Of a DNA stretch of 64,000 nucleotides, positions 1 through 11,939 are shown piece after piece. Origin of the DNA: Seriola aureovittata (lineage: Eukaryota; Chordata; Actinopteri; Carangiformes; Carangidae); the NCBI RefSeq assembly GCF_021018895.1, contig NC_079383.1:19114353-19178352 (forward strand), in the 5' to 3' direction. A program made the translations under genes and the position numbers. Positions within the stretch are counted from its first letter, which is position 1. Each line of letters opens with the position of its first letter. The notes below the pieces were generated by a model, which saw only the letters and a program-made list of their open reading frames with translations, was not told the DNA's origin and did not search any database.

Positions 1-640
1 GCTGCCTACTAAACTTATGAAATTATGACTCTCAAAAAAAAAAAAAAGTGTGCGCTGTCCATCTGTTCCCTGAGCAGTTTGTACCTCTGGTTGTTGCTCA
101 CCGCTCGGTAAGACGAAGAGTTCAGGCGTTTTGACTAAAAAACATCTGCAGTGTTTTTGTCAGTTTCAAGCTCTTACAGTGGAGTATTTTATCAGGGTTG
201 ACACATCTTTCAACGAAAAGAAGAAGAAGAAAAAAACAACCAGTCATGTCAGAGGTAAGACTGAGATTCTTCAATTACAGTTAATACAGAAGGAAAATTG
301 GAAGTTGAGAAAAAAAATAAAATAAAAAAAGGAAGAAGAAAGGTTTCACTCCGACAGCCTCAGATTGGCTAACACACTTCCACAGTGATGTTCAATAGGC
401 CCATCTTCTCCTTCTTAAAAATGGTCTTGCCCCAATTTTACTTCTTGAAGGAGTGCACTCATTGCCTTTACCAAAAAACCCAATTTCCCAATGAAATTTT
501 TTTTTTTTTGCCCCCCTTTTTCTAGGTACTTCCTGCATTTTTAGGCCCTGATATGTTCAAGAGTATAAGCTGGAAACGCCCGTGTGAGATATAAGCTCCA
601 TTTCGGCTCTTTGAACAGCACTAGGAAGCAGATAACTGAT
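1..640. other. Unannotated non-coding stretch
   Basis: No gene or recognisable mobile element is visible. The stretch has short A tracts near 33-47 and 221-237, a T tract near 498-510, and short purine-rich runs. The open frame at 131-325 starts on TTG and is lysine-rich because it reads through A-rich DNA, so it is not a gene. Confidence 0.6.
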
Positions 641-1080
641 GAGAGTGAAGCCCCATTCTATCTGCTGGGGTCACATTGTCTCATTAATTGCTTATGAGTT
701 ATCGCAGTACATATGTGAAACAGCTGGGGGCCATTACGATTTGGTTGCAAATAATACCCTAAAGAGCTCAGCGCTGCGTTAGAGTAGTGTGTGTGGGGTT
801 GTCTATCAGCTGTGTTGGAGGTAGTTTTTTTTTTTTTCCCACCAAACAAAATGAGAGGAAAATATTCCCCCCCACCCCCCGCCCCCCCTCTCTTATCGGC
901 GAGGACAACAAGGCAGGTGACTCATTAACATTCCCTGGTCGCCGTGGGATTAAGAGCTTTGCAGGTTAAAAAATGTGCCGTAATCAAATTATTCAAATGC
1001 CCCTTACTCACTTTCGACCTTCATAGCGCCATTTTGGAGACAATTACACCAAGCAAGTTGTGCCTGAAACCATTTCATAT
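640..1080. promoter_or_regulatory. Candidate conserved non-coding element, AT-core rich
   Basis: This stretch is free of recognisable repeats apart from a T tract (827-838) and C-rich tracts (866-890). It carries motifs typical of developmental enhancers: an ATTAATTG homeodomain-type core near 682-689 and a CAGCTG E-box at 721-726. The block 970-1080 has the even, non-repetitive texture of ancient non-coding elements. No open frame has coding character. This is inference from composition only. Alignment to another fish genome would settle it. Confidence 0.28.
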
Positions 1081-1735
1081 CAGAGGGAAAGGGAAGGAGA
1101 GAAAAATGGTGAGAGATGGGAGAGGTGGGGGGGGGCAAAGGAGGGGAAAAGATACCAAACACAAAACGTCTAAATGGGGAGTTAATTAAAATTGTTCCCT
1201 CAAAGACGTATTTTTTTTTCCCCCAGTAGTGGATAAGGCGAGTCCTCACGCTGTGAAAAGGGAATATGATATCTTTTTGGTTTATTGCCCTCGCAGCAAG
1301 CTCGCTGTGACCCTGCAAACTCGAAGCTTCCCAGATGAATGCTTCCTTCAAAGATTTTTTTGTTCTCTTATCCACCTGCAAGTATGTGCAGTTTTTTTTT
1401 TTTTATTCTATGGTGTCACCATATGATTTCCACTTGTGCATGTTCACTGTAAGCTGCGTCACTGGCATCATAGTGTCTGTATGCAGCGGTGAGTAAAACA
1501 GCAAGAAACAAGCCTCAGGATTTTCTCTGAACCTTTTGTGTGTATATTTTTTTTGACAAACAATTAGAGGTGTTGCTCCTAATCAAGCTTGCAAATCCCC
1601 CTCTCATCAGGTGGAGGCTGTCTTGTGCGACTACATTGCCTCAGTTTGTTGCAACACAAACTTTTTTTATTTTTAATCATGCATCTCTTCATCTGTCCAT
1701 ATTTTAGAGCCAATTACCAAAAAAAAGAAAAAAAG

Positions 1736-1763
1736 GTGTGTATGTGTGTGTGTGTGTTTGTGT
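1736..1763. repeat. Short interrupted GT microsatellite
   Basis: A GT run interrupted by TAT and TTT follows an A-rich stretch. It is a short simple repeat that is likely polymorphic. Confidence 0.75.
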
Positions 1764-1779
1764 TTTCCCTAATGCGATT

Positions 1780-2060
1780 GCTTTGTGTTACCCCTGGCAC
1801 TTGGGGGAAATTTAAGAAACGATCTAGCGTACATCTCATCATTTCTGAGCAGCGCTCCTGTTGGCCTCCAGGTAATTAGCGTTGGGCCTAGTGGGGGAAG
1901 CCAGCGTGGGCCTCCATCGCTAGACGTGATAAATATTGACTTAGTCATACTCTTTCTTCTGCAGAGTTAATTAAAGTGAGGACTGTTTATTTTTCTGGGG
2001 CTGCCAACTTGAATTTTATGCCCCGTATTAATCAACACCCACCATGCTTTCTTTGTGTAC
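1780..2060. promoter_or_regulatory. Candidate conserved non-coding element with TAATTA motifs
   Basis: This is a repeat-free block with several homeodomain-like cores: GGTAATTAGC near 1871, AGTTAATTAAAG near 1965 and GTATTAATCAAC near 2026. Between them lies moderately GC-rich unique DNA. The open frames at 1589-1879 and 1785-1970 overlap it but show no domain and start on non-conserved codons. It resembles the AT-core enhancer blocks found in gene deserts around developmental regulators. That reading is inference; no cross-species comparison was possible. Confidence 0.3.
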
Positions 2061-2170
2061 AGGAGCCGCCCTCGCCCTGTTCAATGGGAAATAACCAGAA
2101 AGTGTGTTTGTGTATGGGCTTGTTTGCAATAATTATGTGAGTGAAGTTAGTGTGAGAAATCAATTCATTT

Positions 2171-2474
2171 TGAGTTTTGCTATTGCTACATGTTACTAGC
2201 CAATGTTGGCATCAACAGGAGGTTATAATACGCTCTCTGAGCAGTGCTTCTCCTTCAGGGCGGAGCTATAGTGAGTTGGTATCGGAAAGTGAAGAGATGG
2301 GCCAGCGATAACTGGTTAGCGTGCTGACTTGAGCATAAGAAAAGTTCAAGTAAAAAAAGAGGGGTGCTTTCCACCACTGGAGACAGCATTTTGCAAGTAA
2401 ATAAGGAAAGCACTGGTAAGTAAACAGCTGTTGGCCATGTAGCAATAGCAAAACTTACAAATTACTCCTTTAAG
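2171..2474 (+). mobile_element. Family A inverted-repeat element, copy 1
   Basis: This is a non-autonomous inverted-repeat element with no coding capacity. The left end reads GTTTTGCTATTGCTACAT, and the right end carries the complement, ATGTAGCAATAGCAAAAC, followed by ACTCCTTTAA. The interior shares landmarks with the other copies: a GCAGTGCTTCTCCTTCAGG-type segment, GGTATCGGAAAGTGA, a CTGGTTAGCGTGCT segment and GCTTTCCACCACTGGAGACA. I set the borders from the shared ends, so they are accurate to a few bases. Strand is arbitrary and set so that copies 1, 2, 3 and 5 agree. Confidence 0.85.
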
Positions 2475-2635
2475 TCTTTGTTTGAGGGTGAAGATTAGTA
2501 TTAGTATGAAGTTGTCATGCAAACTGTAGTAGAGGAGTGGAAGGAAAAGTTATTTTCTTGTTTTAACAGGATAACTTTGAACAACATGCACAAAGTGAGA
2601 TCCTTATTGAAATGGTTTCCCTCGTTTTAGTGTGG

Positions 2636-2880
2636 TAGAACTCAACTGGACTGCACAGAGCCCTGACCTCAACTCCATCCAACACCTTTGGGGATGCTGA
2701 TGGCGAGCCAGGCCTTATCACCTAACATCAGTGGCCAACCTCACTAATGCTCTTGTCGCCGAATGGGAACAAATCCCTGCAGCAAAAGTATCAAAATGTT
2801 GTGGAAAACCTCCCCGGAAGAGTCGAGGATTTTACTGCAGCAGATTAATGCCCATGTTTTCGGGATGTGATGCTTGCTAA
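2636..2880 (+). pseudogene. Tc1/mariner-like transposase, 3' fragment (decayed)
   Basis: One frame reads TAQSPDLNSIQHLW. This is the region around the third catalytic acidic residue of Tc1-family DDE transposases (usual form SPDLNPIEHLW). An in-frame TGA follows, then a stretch like the family's C-terminal helix region (ARPYHLTSVANLTNALVAEW). A frameshift near 2785 moves the rest to another frame, which ends with PGRVEDF and a stop. No N-terminal DNA-binding domain and no terminal repeat is seen, so this is a dead 3' remnant. The family assignment comes from the visible motif. Confidence 0.85.
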
Positions 2881-5198
2881 TGGATATAGTGGTTTAATGT
2901 TTGGTCATCCACATACTACGTGCCGTTCTTCATACTGAAATATCTAAACACATAAAATGAATATGCTGTACACAGGTTTGGTGATTTATCCAAGTGTTGT
3001 ACATTTGTTCTCTTCAAATATGAAGAATGTAATACAGCAAAAACTTGTAGAAACAGACACCCACAAACTTACAGGAGTCACTGGGCTGTTCATGTTATAC
3101 AACCATTGTAGGGATTTAAGATCTTCACTGAATATACGTTTATCTTCAGCAGTAAAAATCTAATATTTTTCACCTGTAACAAAACAGATCTCGTTTAAAA
3201 GTGTCTAATTTAATCATTCAGTGATGACCACATACACAACATTCTTCTAGTAGTTATTACAATTAATAATGTATGAATTGGGCTTATTTACTTACAAATG
3301 CATACATGCAGTATATCTTATGATGATAATACACAAAGTCTGGAAAAAACAAGATTTTTCATTTTTTGTAAAATATCCACATGTTCTTTAGTATTTGACA
3401 AAATACAAATAGTCTAGTAATTTTTTTTGTTTGTTTTTTTTGTGTGGATGATTGGATGTCAGATTCCTCTGGTGATGTCAGCATGTTGTGTGAGGGTGGT
3501 TGATTGGATGTCAGATTCTTCAGGCGGTGCTGACATCTTGTATACAAAAAAGGTGCCTGCTAAATGCGCCCTCTTTGTTCCTCGCTCATGTCGAGACAGA
3601 GAGGTGAAAGCCTGACACGAGTGAGCCATTAAACACTACAAATTTGCATTCATCTGAAGCGGATGGGGCAGGCAGCTCTGTGGAGCTACAGTGGAAAACC
3701 AGTGGAGTTTATGAGAACGGGCGTTCAAACAAATCTTTAAGCTACAAGACAGCCAAACAAGATGCTCCATTTCGCCTCGGAATCATCAAACTGCACTTCT
3801 TCATGTCTTGTGTTTGTTGTTACAGGGTAATTGAGTTGCACCTCTGTCACGGTGTGACTCATCAGCGGCTCATTATTCCAACTGCTGCCAGAGGAAGAGG
3901 AGGCAACAACATCATCCATGTTCAAGTCTGGTCATTACAATGACAGCGTACCTTTCCTAATTGTACATAGGAAAACATCTCTGGACCGTGTCAGGAAGTC
4001 ATAAATGATGCACGGTTAAAATATTCATCAAAAACCTGATACTACGCTCTTTAATAATTCAGAGGGTCAAGTGAATATTTTTTTTTGTGTTTTGAGTCAA
4101 GCCAGTGGGTTTAGAAGCTCCAGCAGTTTTCCTTGAAGGTGATTAATGGATCATAATTCAGGATGCACAGGAGGAACATGTTTTACCATGTGCCCACATT
4201 GCACCCAAACTAAATCCTTACTTTTAAATTAAAAAAAATAAATCACACTACACATTGGCTGCAGATGAAAGCTATGACCGAGTGAAATCAAAAGGACAGA
4301 GACCTAAGAGACCTTTGCAATAAAAGCCCGGGAATAAATGTGTGTGATCCAGGAACTCCGCCAGATAAACGTCTGAATCCCATAAAATAATACATTAACA
4401 GCTTTAAATATTGATGTAACATTATTATACTATCACAGCATGCATCTCATCAGTATTTAAATAGGGTCTGGTACATTTACCACCATTCAGACATGCATGT
4501 CACATCATGTTAGTGTTTTGTCCATAAGAGAGTCACTCTAGCCATTAGCCTACATAAGTAAGGATCCTTTCTACATGGCTGAAGTGTGAACACAATGCTG
4601 TCACCAGATGCAGCATGCACAAAGTTATGCTGTAGATGTCTGTATATATGCATATTTTATCAATGCATGTGCTCTGCCCTAAATATTACTTTTAATTACA
4701 GTTTCTTACACAAAGGAATTCATTCTGTTTGTAAGTTAATAGAGAAATGTTCCTTTCGAGCTTCTCATGTCATTTCATGACTTTTTTTTTGAAGATTCTT
4801 TTCATTTTGCAACATGAATTTTCATTTTCATCTTCATATCCAGTATATCATACATAATACTTTTGTCTTTATAGTAAATGGGCCATTTAAGATATGTAAA
4901 AAGTTAGTCATTACAAAACTACCAGTGTTTGAACTCAGCATGTGTGGAAACGCTTCTTTATTAACATTTCCTACCTCAGTAGTGTTATGCTGCCACTGTG
5001 CTGAGGAGGAAACAAGGTATGTAGCTCCTTCATTGTTGTAGGGTGGCAGCAAAAGCCATAAATGGTGGAAATTTGGAAATTTACCATATTGAAAATTTGT
5101 GTTTAAATGTCAACAAAGACATTCGAGGAACCCAAATATTGTACTATATTTCTAACAGGGGTCTTATGATTAATGCTTCAGTAGTACATTTTGTTCTT
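2881..5198. other. Unique AT-rich non-coding DNA
   Basis: No gene is seen. All open frames are under 100 codons and lack domains. The notable local structure is a 52-base-period duplication at 3450-3537, described separately. There are short T tracts at 3421-3448 and 4078-4087. The stretch 3640-3960 is slightly GC-richer, but its open frames on both strands overlap each other, which argues for chance. Confidence 0.6.
3450..3537. repeat. Imperfect 52-bp direct duplication with inverted arms
   Basis: The 17-mer GATTGGATGTCAGATTC occurs at 3450-3466 and again at 3502-3518, a period of 52 bases. Each unit is followed by one arm of an inverted pair: GATGTCAGCA at 3474-3483 and its exact complement TGCTGACATC at 3528-3537. 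A small tandem duplication is the simplest origin for the direct repeat. Confidence 0.8.
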
Positions 5199-5593
5199 TT
5201 TAAAGAAGCCATTTGTCATTTTTGCTATTGCTACATAGCTAACTTTAGTTTTAACGGCGGATAACTTACCAATTTTGTCAAAAGCTTCAGCCATAGTTAT
5301 AACACAAGAGGTGAAAATATGTCCTCTGAGCAGCGTTACTTCTTCAGGGCAGACTGGACGCGACAGTGACTCGGTATCGGAAAGTGACGGTTAGTGTGCT
5401 TCAAAAGGAGAAAAGAAGAAATTGAGACAAAACAAAAAGGGTTGCTTTCCAATGCTAGAGACAGCTCTCGGCAAAAAGAGGAATGAAGTGTGAGGCTGAA
5501 CTCGCAATGTTTCTTCTAGACTGGTACGCAAGCAGCTGTTAATGCTAACGTTGGCTATGTAGCAATAGCAAAATTTACAAACAGCTCCTTTAA
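5199..5593 (+). mobile_element. Family A inverted-repeat element, copy 2
   Basis: The left end (TTTAAAGAAGCCATTTGTCA, then TTTTGCTATTGCTACATAGC) is mirrored at the right end (GGCTATGTAGCAATAGCAAA, then CAGCTCCTTTAAA). The interior has the shared CTGAGCAGCGTTACTTCTTC, ACTCGGTATCGGAAAGTGAC and TTGCTTTCCAATGCTAGAGA landmarks. There is no open frame of note. This copy has the long inverted ends seen in copies 1, 3 and 6. TTTAAA stands at both borders. Confidence 0.88.
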
Positions 5594-8070
5594 AATGCTG
5601 GTGCCTTTACCATACAGTAGATGTTGGTCCATCTCCATCTTCCAACAGTTACAGTTTACTTTACAGTACCTCCCCCCAGCCCTCTCAACCCCACCCCACC
5701 ACCACAACCACCAGCTTCCTCATCCCCTTTAGTCATGCATCATATTCTTCCCTCTGCAGAATGATTCATTTTTCATTTGATCTGGACAGTGGAAATAGAG
5801 CTAAATCCCCAGAGAGGTTGCTGCCTGTCCCCTCAGAAAAACTCCATCTCACTGACAGCAGACGTTTCTAAAGGGCTGCAGCCATTTTCAAGCATATTTA
5901 ATTTATACTGTAGATCACAATTGGGACTAAGTGCTAGATGACTGGTGTCTGCTATCTGATTCTTTGTCAGTGGCCATCAGCACTTTATTTTCTGATGTTC
6001 TATGCGCAGTTTGATATGGAAGGCTGTGGGGTGAGCATTCGTGAAAAAGGTTCTGCCCCTGGAGTCTATTATTAGATAGCTAGATGCAAAGATAATGGAA
6101 GGGAGCAACTGAGATTAATGTGAGACTGCTGGACAAAGATGTGCGATTCACACTGCAGTCAGACTCATGTCTCACGCCTTTTCTTTGCCAACAGTAATAT
6201 GACACACAAGTCAAATTGCCTTGTTTGTAGGTATACAGCAGTACTGGTGAGAAAAAAAAACTAAACAGAATCCTCCAGAGTATCCAGTTGGCAGTGATAA
6301 TGTGTTACATTTGCCTCTACACATGCACCAGTTCTCAAATGATATGCAGCCGCCAGACACTTAGATCAGTCATAGAATAACACCATCAAACATTCAATCA
6401 CGCTTGAATGTATTTTTAATATTGAATGTCAGAGTTATGATAAAGAGTGACAGGGATCTCCATTTGTGGCACTCACTGCCAGGCACTTCAGGTAATGGAT
6501 ATAAAAGTCGACACAGGGGAAATATGCCCACATCTAAAACCCAATACAAAAGTTTCTTCCTCCTGCTCTTCTCTCTCAATACATCAATAATAACGTTATT
6601 CATACAGAGCCAAAATAAAAAATAAAAAATCCACATATTGTACAAGGCTCCAACCAGGGATGATGATCGTCTTCACCCCTCCTGTGTGGATCTCTTGCTT
6701 CCAGCCATGTTACTCCTGAGACAGGCAGCCAGCCACCTGCCGGATTTCTCCCTTGATCAACTGCTGGACAGGCCCCTTTGATACCGCCCGCTCCCCCCCA
6801 TTTCCCCGCCACCGACAATACCAGATGGCATAGAATCCCCAGAGAGAAATAAAAAAAGGAGGGAGAGGTGCAGGAAAAACCGTCTTTGTTAACCCAGCGC
6901 TGGCAAAAAGCACGGATTGTGTTGTTCGTGTCGACCCGGGAGCAAAATAAGATAATGAGCGTGATCATTCCAGTGGCAGTGGAGGAACTGGACCCTGGCC
7001 AGTCAGGGCATGCTCATTTGCCTGGCATGCATCAGCCCATTAGAGAAAGAGACAGTGAGCTACTGTCCTACACGACTTCTTTTTCTGTGGCTTTTCAAAG
7101 CATCCTGCCTTCCCATTAGGGAGAGGTCTGCAGAAAAAGTCTTGTTTAACACTCCCTGCTGTTCCTGCTGCCTGCACTACACACATGGGGCTGCCTCTTG
7201 GTAGTGACCAAGAGGTGTTTATAGGAGTGATAAGGACAGAACAAACAAAAAAAAAGGGAGTTCAGGAAGGAGAGAAAAGAGAGAGAAAAGTCAAACCCCT
7301 TTGCACCATCTGCACAGCAGTGGCTCCGCACAGATGCCTCAGTTCAAACCAAGTGCAAAGACGAAGCAAAGATGAAGTCACTTTCCTAAATGCTCAACTT
7401 TCGATAAGCCTGACATGCCCCAAGAAAGACCCAGGGAGCTTTTAGCATAAAAAGGAAAAGCTATAGCTATGGATTTTCATTCCCAGAAACACACTTTGAA
7501 AGATGAATGCGGGTTATTACAACTTTGGTCTTATTTCAAAAGTTTTGGTTATCATTTCTATCTGATAATATTGGTATGATAATGGTGTACTCAGTCAGAC
7601 GAGTAGATGTGAGAGGTTATAAACAAGTCTAGCCAGTATAACCACTTCATTTGGGGGAGCTCAAATGTAGGACAGAGACTCAGAGTTAGAATAAATAGGA
7701 AAAGGTTTATTGTCTGATCTCAGCAAGGTGGAAAGAAAGGTGGATGGAGGTGAGCATTACGGCAGGCGAAGGCACAGGGCTGAGGGATGCTGGCGGCTGG
7801 CATATGATGCTTTCATACCTTCATACAATAGTTGAATCTCCAAATTTTTCTGAGTCGAATAAAAACGAGATGAACTAGCTTAGTGATGTAGTGATTCACG
7901 TTTCCCTGAAGGGTTTAAATCCTCCAAAAGAGAATTTGGGGAAAAAAACAAAACACTAATTTACTCTCTTTCTTGTTGCCTTGAGGTTACCAGGCAACCA
8001 GCAGCTCAGCCAAGGAAGAGTGTAGCACATAATGGCCCATGAAGCCACAACTAGTCATTTTTTCAATTAT
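5594..8070. other. Unique non-coding DNA, no gene seen
   Basis: The stretch has a CCCCACCCCACCACC-type run near 5665-5713 and unique sequence elsewhere. The block 6620-6990 is GC-richer and has overlapping open frames on the minus strand (122 and 67 codons). They occupy different frames of the same DNA, and neither shows a family signature or a clear splice context, so I do not call an exon. The stretch 7640-7800 is G-rich and purine-rich. Confidence 0.55.
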
Positions 8071-8200
8071 TTTTTTGTACGGATAGACAGATTTTATTTT
8101 TGAAAAGAACTGGGGCTAGCTCGTCCCCCCTGCTTCCAGTCTTTATGCTAAGCTAACCATCTCCTTTTCTTATCTAATTCTTGGTGAGAATGTTGTCAGA
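8071..8200 (-). mobile_element. Family B interspersed repeat, internal fragment
   Basis: This carries the GCTTCCAGTCTTTATGCTAA and GCTAAC core followed by a CTTATCTAATTCTTGGTGAG segment. The same order (a GCTTTTAGTGTTAGCTAAGC segment, then CATCTAACTCCCAGCAAGAA) appears in the element at 22560-22936. Family resemblance to a very common percomorph repeat is from memory. Both outer ends are missing here, and about 45 bases seem deleted between the two landmarks. Strand is arbitrary. Confidence 0.6.
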
Positions 8201-9529
8201 TAAAAATCTCAGATTTCAGAGTACCTGGTCAGAAATACCTTCTCTTAAAAATATGTGTGGCTACCCCGTGGTGTCTCTACAGCCTTGCTGATCCTGTGAC
8301 TTCTTGTGCTTTTTGCTCCATCTGATTTGTTGTTAGCCATGTCACAACATGGTGACATTGTTATCATTACTGATAGGAGTAATAGCCAAAAAGTTGCAAT
8401 AAATTTGAACTATCCTTTAGCATTTTACTTTGAGTACTAAGCTCCTCCTCAGTAGTGCACCTCTGTGAACTCTCTCCTGAGTTAGCAGAGGCATGCGAGG
8501 GCGATAAGGAAGAGCTTTCCAGCAGGATTGGTGGCATCTCACTCTGTGACCTGAAAGTGAGGACGTCCCTGCAGAATGGACAAGGAAACAGACTGTGGGA
8601 TGAAATGAAACAGACAAGAACAGAGACCGAAAACGGACAAAAAGAGGAAATAGGATGGAGCGACAAGAAATCAAAAGCTGTATAAGCGAGGCAGAGGCCA
8701 GCGCGTGCAGGTCACCTACTCGCTCTTTTGGCTAGCTTTAAAAACACGCCAAGGAAATGAGAAGGAAATGGGGAAATGAGGAGACAAAGAGAAAGGGAGG
8801 GAATGACGGGATGGGGTGCACACAGGTGACAAGCTGCCAGAGGGAAAGAGGAACAGGGCTTTGGCGATGCTTTGCAAGGTGAGAGGCCTCGTCTGACACT
8901 GCAGCAGCGATATGTGAGCTGACAGGTTTGGGTGGGTGGGTGGGGGGATTCCTGCTGAGGATGAGTCCAACAACTCAGACATGACACTTCCAAAAGCTAA
9001 TTTAGCGCTGCTGAGAGATGATGTGTCGAGCTTTCTGCACCTCACTGTGCTGCTTCATACGGAGACACTGACATAATTACACTTCCATACAGGACAGCTC
9101 AAAGCCTGCAGCAGGATTTTAAATTTATTACTTTTTTTATGAGCATTTGCGTAATCCTTTGTGTTGAAAGGTTTTTTTTTTTTTCAAACACAGGCCTGTC
9201 AACACTGAATTTTACATCCTGTTATATATTGTGGTCAGAACATACGTTATATACACGGATATTTTCATCAGCAGCTGATGCTTTAGAAGTGTTAGTCCTC
9301 CAAGTTTGTTCCCTCAGCCAGACATTTACGTCATCCACCGACTCCCGACCGACAATATTTCATGAATGGATCACAAATTAAGGGCGTTTGTTAATCAGAC
9401 CCTTCACCAAATTCAGTCACTCCTCCCTGTGGACAATCACAATCCTCATTTCTCCTTCCCCTCTCCCACTCATTTTCCCTGCCTTCCTCCTCTTTTTCCC
9501 TGTCTCTCACCGTCACCTTGAATCTGTGG
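8201..9529. other. Unique non-coding DNA
   Basis: No gene is seen. From 8417 to 9045 there are overlapping open frames of 75-109 codons on both strands. Their compositions are serine/cysteine/proline-rich and mutually exclusive, as expected from moderately GC-rich DNA without stops. G-rich runs occur near 8928-8948. A T tract lies at 9171-9184. Confidence 0.55.
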
Positions 9530-9870
9530 AAGTGGCCTGTTCCCGGGGGAGGCGAGGTCCAGGATGCAGGGTAATGAATTGGACCACAGGGGTCACGGCG
9601 CTAGCGTCACCTCTTCTCATGCGCGGTAATGAGCCGAGGTCAACGGAGAGGAGGCGAAAAATCCAGGAGAAACAACAACAACCACAACCACACTGCCGCT
9701 TCCCAACAAACCTCATTATCTGGGCCTCAACCCCTGCTACCCCACTGGCCTTTGTACACGCACCTTACTGGAGGTGGAGGGAGACCGAGCCCACTTTAAT
9801 TAGTGCAGCTATTAGTGCTCTACATCAAGCTCGCCTGCTTCTGTCGTTTACTGGTGACATCCAAGGATCT
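9530..9870. promoter_or_regulatory. Candidate conserved non-coding element, GC-richer with TAAT cores
   Basis: Repeat-free DNA contains GGGTAATGAATTGG near 9569, GCGCGGTAATGAGCC near 9621 and CTTTAATTAGTGCAGCTATT near 9795. It sits inside the longest open frame of the window (9388-9981, 197 codons from a non-ATG codon), which has no domain, low-complexity proline/leucine stretches and no start context. I therefore favour a constrained regulatory block over a gene. The call is inference from motif density and texture. Confidence 0.3.
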
Positions 9871-11939
9871 TTTGCTCAACTGTCAAAATCCTCCATAAAA
9901 CAGCTTCGTTTTGAAATGAGTTTTCTGTTACGAGTTTATTTTTGCTTTCATTTTCTTTATCCACAGGTTTTTGTGAAGTAAAAATGAAGCGGAGGAAGAT
10001 AATCATCAAACGGATTAACTCCTGCGGTGAAATAATTCAATTTTATTTCAATTATATATCTATTGTTACCGAAACTAAATAAGGCTCCTGCTTCTGAAAT
10101 TGTACGCCTCATTGTCAGAGAAGTCTTTTTTTTCTTTAGGTATTTTGGTCGTGACTGTTGATAGTTGAATCCTCAGCTTAGCAGGACATGTCTGCGCAGG
10201 GGATATTGTCCCTTTGTTGCAGTGCCCTTGAGCAAAGCGCTTCATTCCGAGCTGCTGCAACGGAGCCAGCAGATCAAACTATGCTACTGTGTTGTGTGTG
10301 AAACATCTATGTGACCTGGAGCAAGGCCTTTCTGAAAAAGCATAAATGCATTCAGAGGTTATAATAAAAGAAAAAATAAATCTTCAGGTTGGACAGAGCT
10401 GATGAACTACGCAGCTGGTAATGATGACGTAATGATTATTCCAATTGGAGAAATCTGCGACTGGTGAGAATGACAACAGTATTCAATAGAACAGAAGAAG
10501 TCACTGTATAGGTGTGTCTACTACCTGCACTCTCATTGGACGCTGCTCACTCCTCATCTCAAGGCTCATCTCCTGGGTGCACAACTACAACTGCATCTTA
10601 CTTCTATTTCATTTTATAAAAAAAGTATTGTAGCTGTTTCAAAAAGTTTTTGCATTTGGGGCAGCACACAACTACTGAGCACACAAGATGATCTCCGTGC
10701 CATGGCTCAAGGTGTCAGGGTTTTTTTTTTTTTTGTTTGTTTTTTTTTGTCTGGAAACGGCAAATCATGGTCAAATTTTACATTAGGTGTCAGCTGTTGT
10801 GGGCAAATATAGAAGCTTGCAGAGAAAAGACTGCCTCCAATCCTACAGCCACTAATTTGGGATGACTTACACCAATAAGCTGTTCTATGAACAGCTTTAA
10901 AATGTGATGTAAATGCTCTGTCTTTTCAACTTACTTTGTGCTGGGTGACACCTTTCAGCACAGGTTTTAGTGCCTTATGCTCAACCCTATTATGCTGCCT
11001 TTTGTTAGAGATCATTACTGTACTACTACCCAGCTCTTCTTTTGAAAGTATTATGAGATATCACCATCACTGTTGCTGAAAGTGTAAAAGACTTTCTGAA
11101 CAGGAGTAAAATGGAGCAAATAAAAAAGCTTTTGTGAAGCAAAGAGAGAGCACTTTGAAAATAAGAGGAATCCAGCACGATTTTTACACCCTCCTATACC
11201 TTTCTTTACCTCAAGAGTCCGAGCCTTATTGACAGATAATGTTATTTTACCACCCAGCTTCGGTACGAAAAAAGTGGCAGAGAGAACACCAGATTCAGCA
11301 CGCCTTTCTTCTCCTCTAGCTCCACATTTCTTCACAGATGGAGTTAAATTATGCAGCACAAACTGTCTGGATATAATGTTCACAGAGTGAGGGGGTGTAT
11401 AGAGCTTGCTCGCCCCCCTCCCCCTCTCATTCTGTGATGGGAAAGCAAGTCACACTTTGCAGCCCGGCTATAGAAAATCATCTTAGAAATGTATTTGACA
11501 CAGTGATAAACTAAATTTACCGCACCATCGTCTGTGAGGAGGAATCTCCCGTGAGCACACGAGCAGAAATGAGGCCTGGCCACATAACCTCGGCCGGGCT
11601 CCTCATCTCGCTTTGTGCTTGCGTGCGTATTTTCCAGATTAGCTGATCATTATGAGCCGACATGATCCAATACACTTCCTCATTTCAAAACACAGTGACA
11701 TGGGAGGAAACCAAAGGCTCCACCATCCATCTGTACATTTGAAATTTAAACCACTTTGATATGGATTTCTATCACATGCTCATATTCCACAGTTTTTTTT
11801 TCTCCTATCAGCAAAGCCTTGCCAGAGGAGAGGACGAGGCCTGCTCTGCTGGCTCAGATAGCCTCTGAATAAGCATGAGAGGGTTTCACACTGCTGAAAA
11901 GTTGAAGAACAATTGCAAAAAGACAGACCGATTATCTCC
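9871..11939. other. Unique non-coding DNA
   Basis: No gene or clear mobile element is seen. T tracts lie at 10721-10734 and 10741-10748. The minus-strand open frame 11051-11383 (110 codons) has no family signature. The stretch 11580-11660 is mildly CpG-containing but short. Confidence 0.55.

Noticed and set aside
6600..6968. Minus-strand frame of 122 codons in GC-richer DNA
   Set aside because: A second minus-strand frame covers the same DNA and neither has a signature, so no exon is called.
9388..9981. Longest open frame (197 codons, plus strand)
   Set aside because: It starts on a non-ATG codon and has no domain, motif or splice context. It overlaps GC-richer unique DNA, where chance frames are expected.
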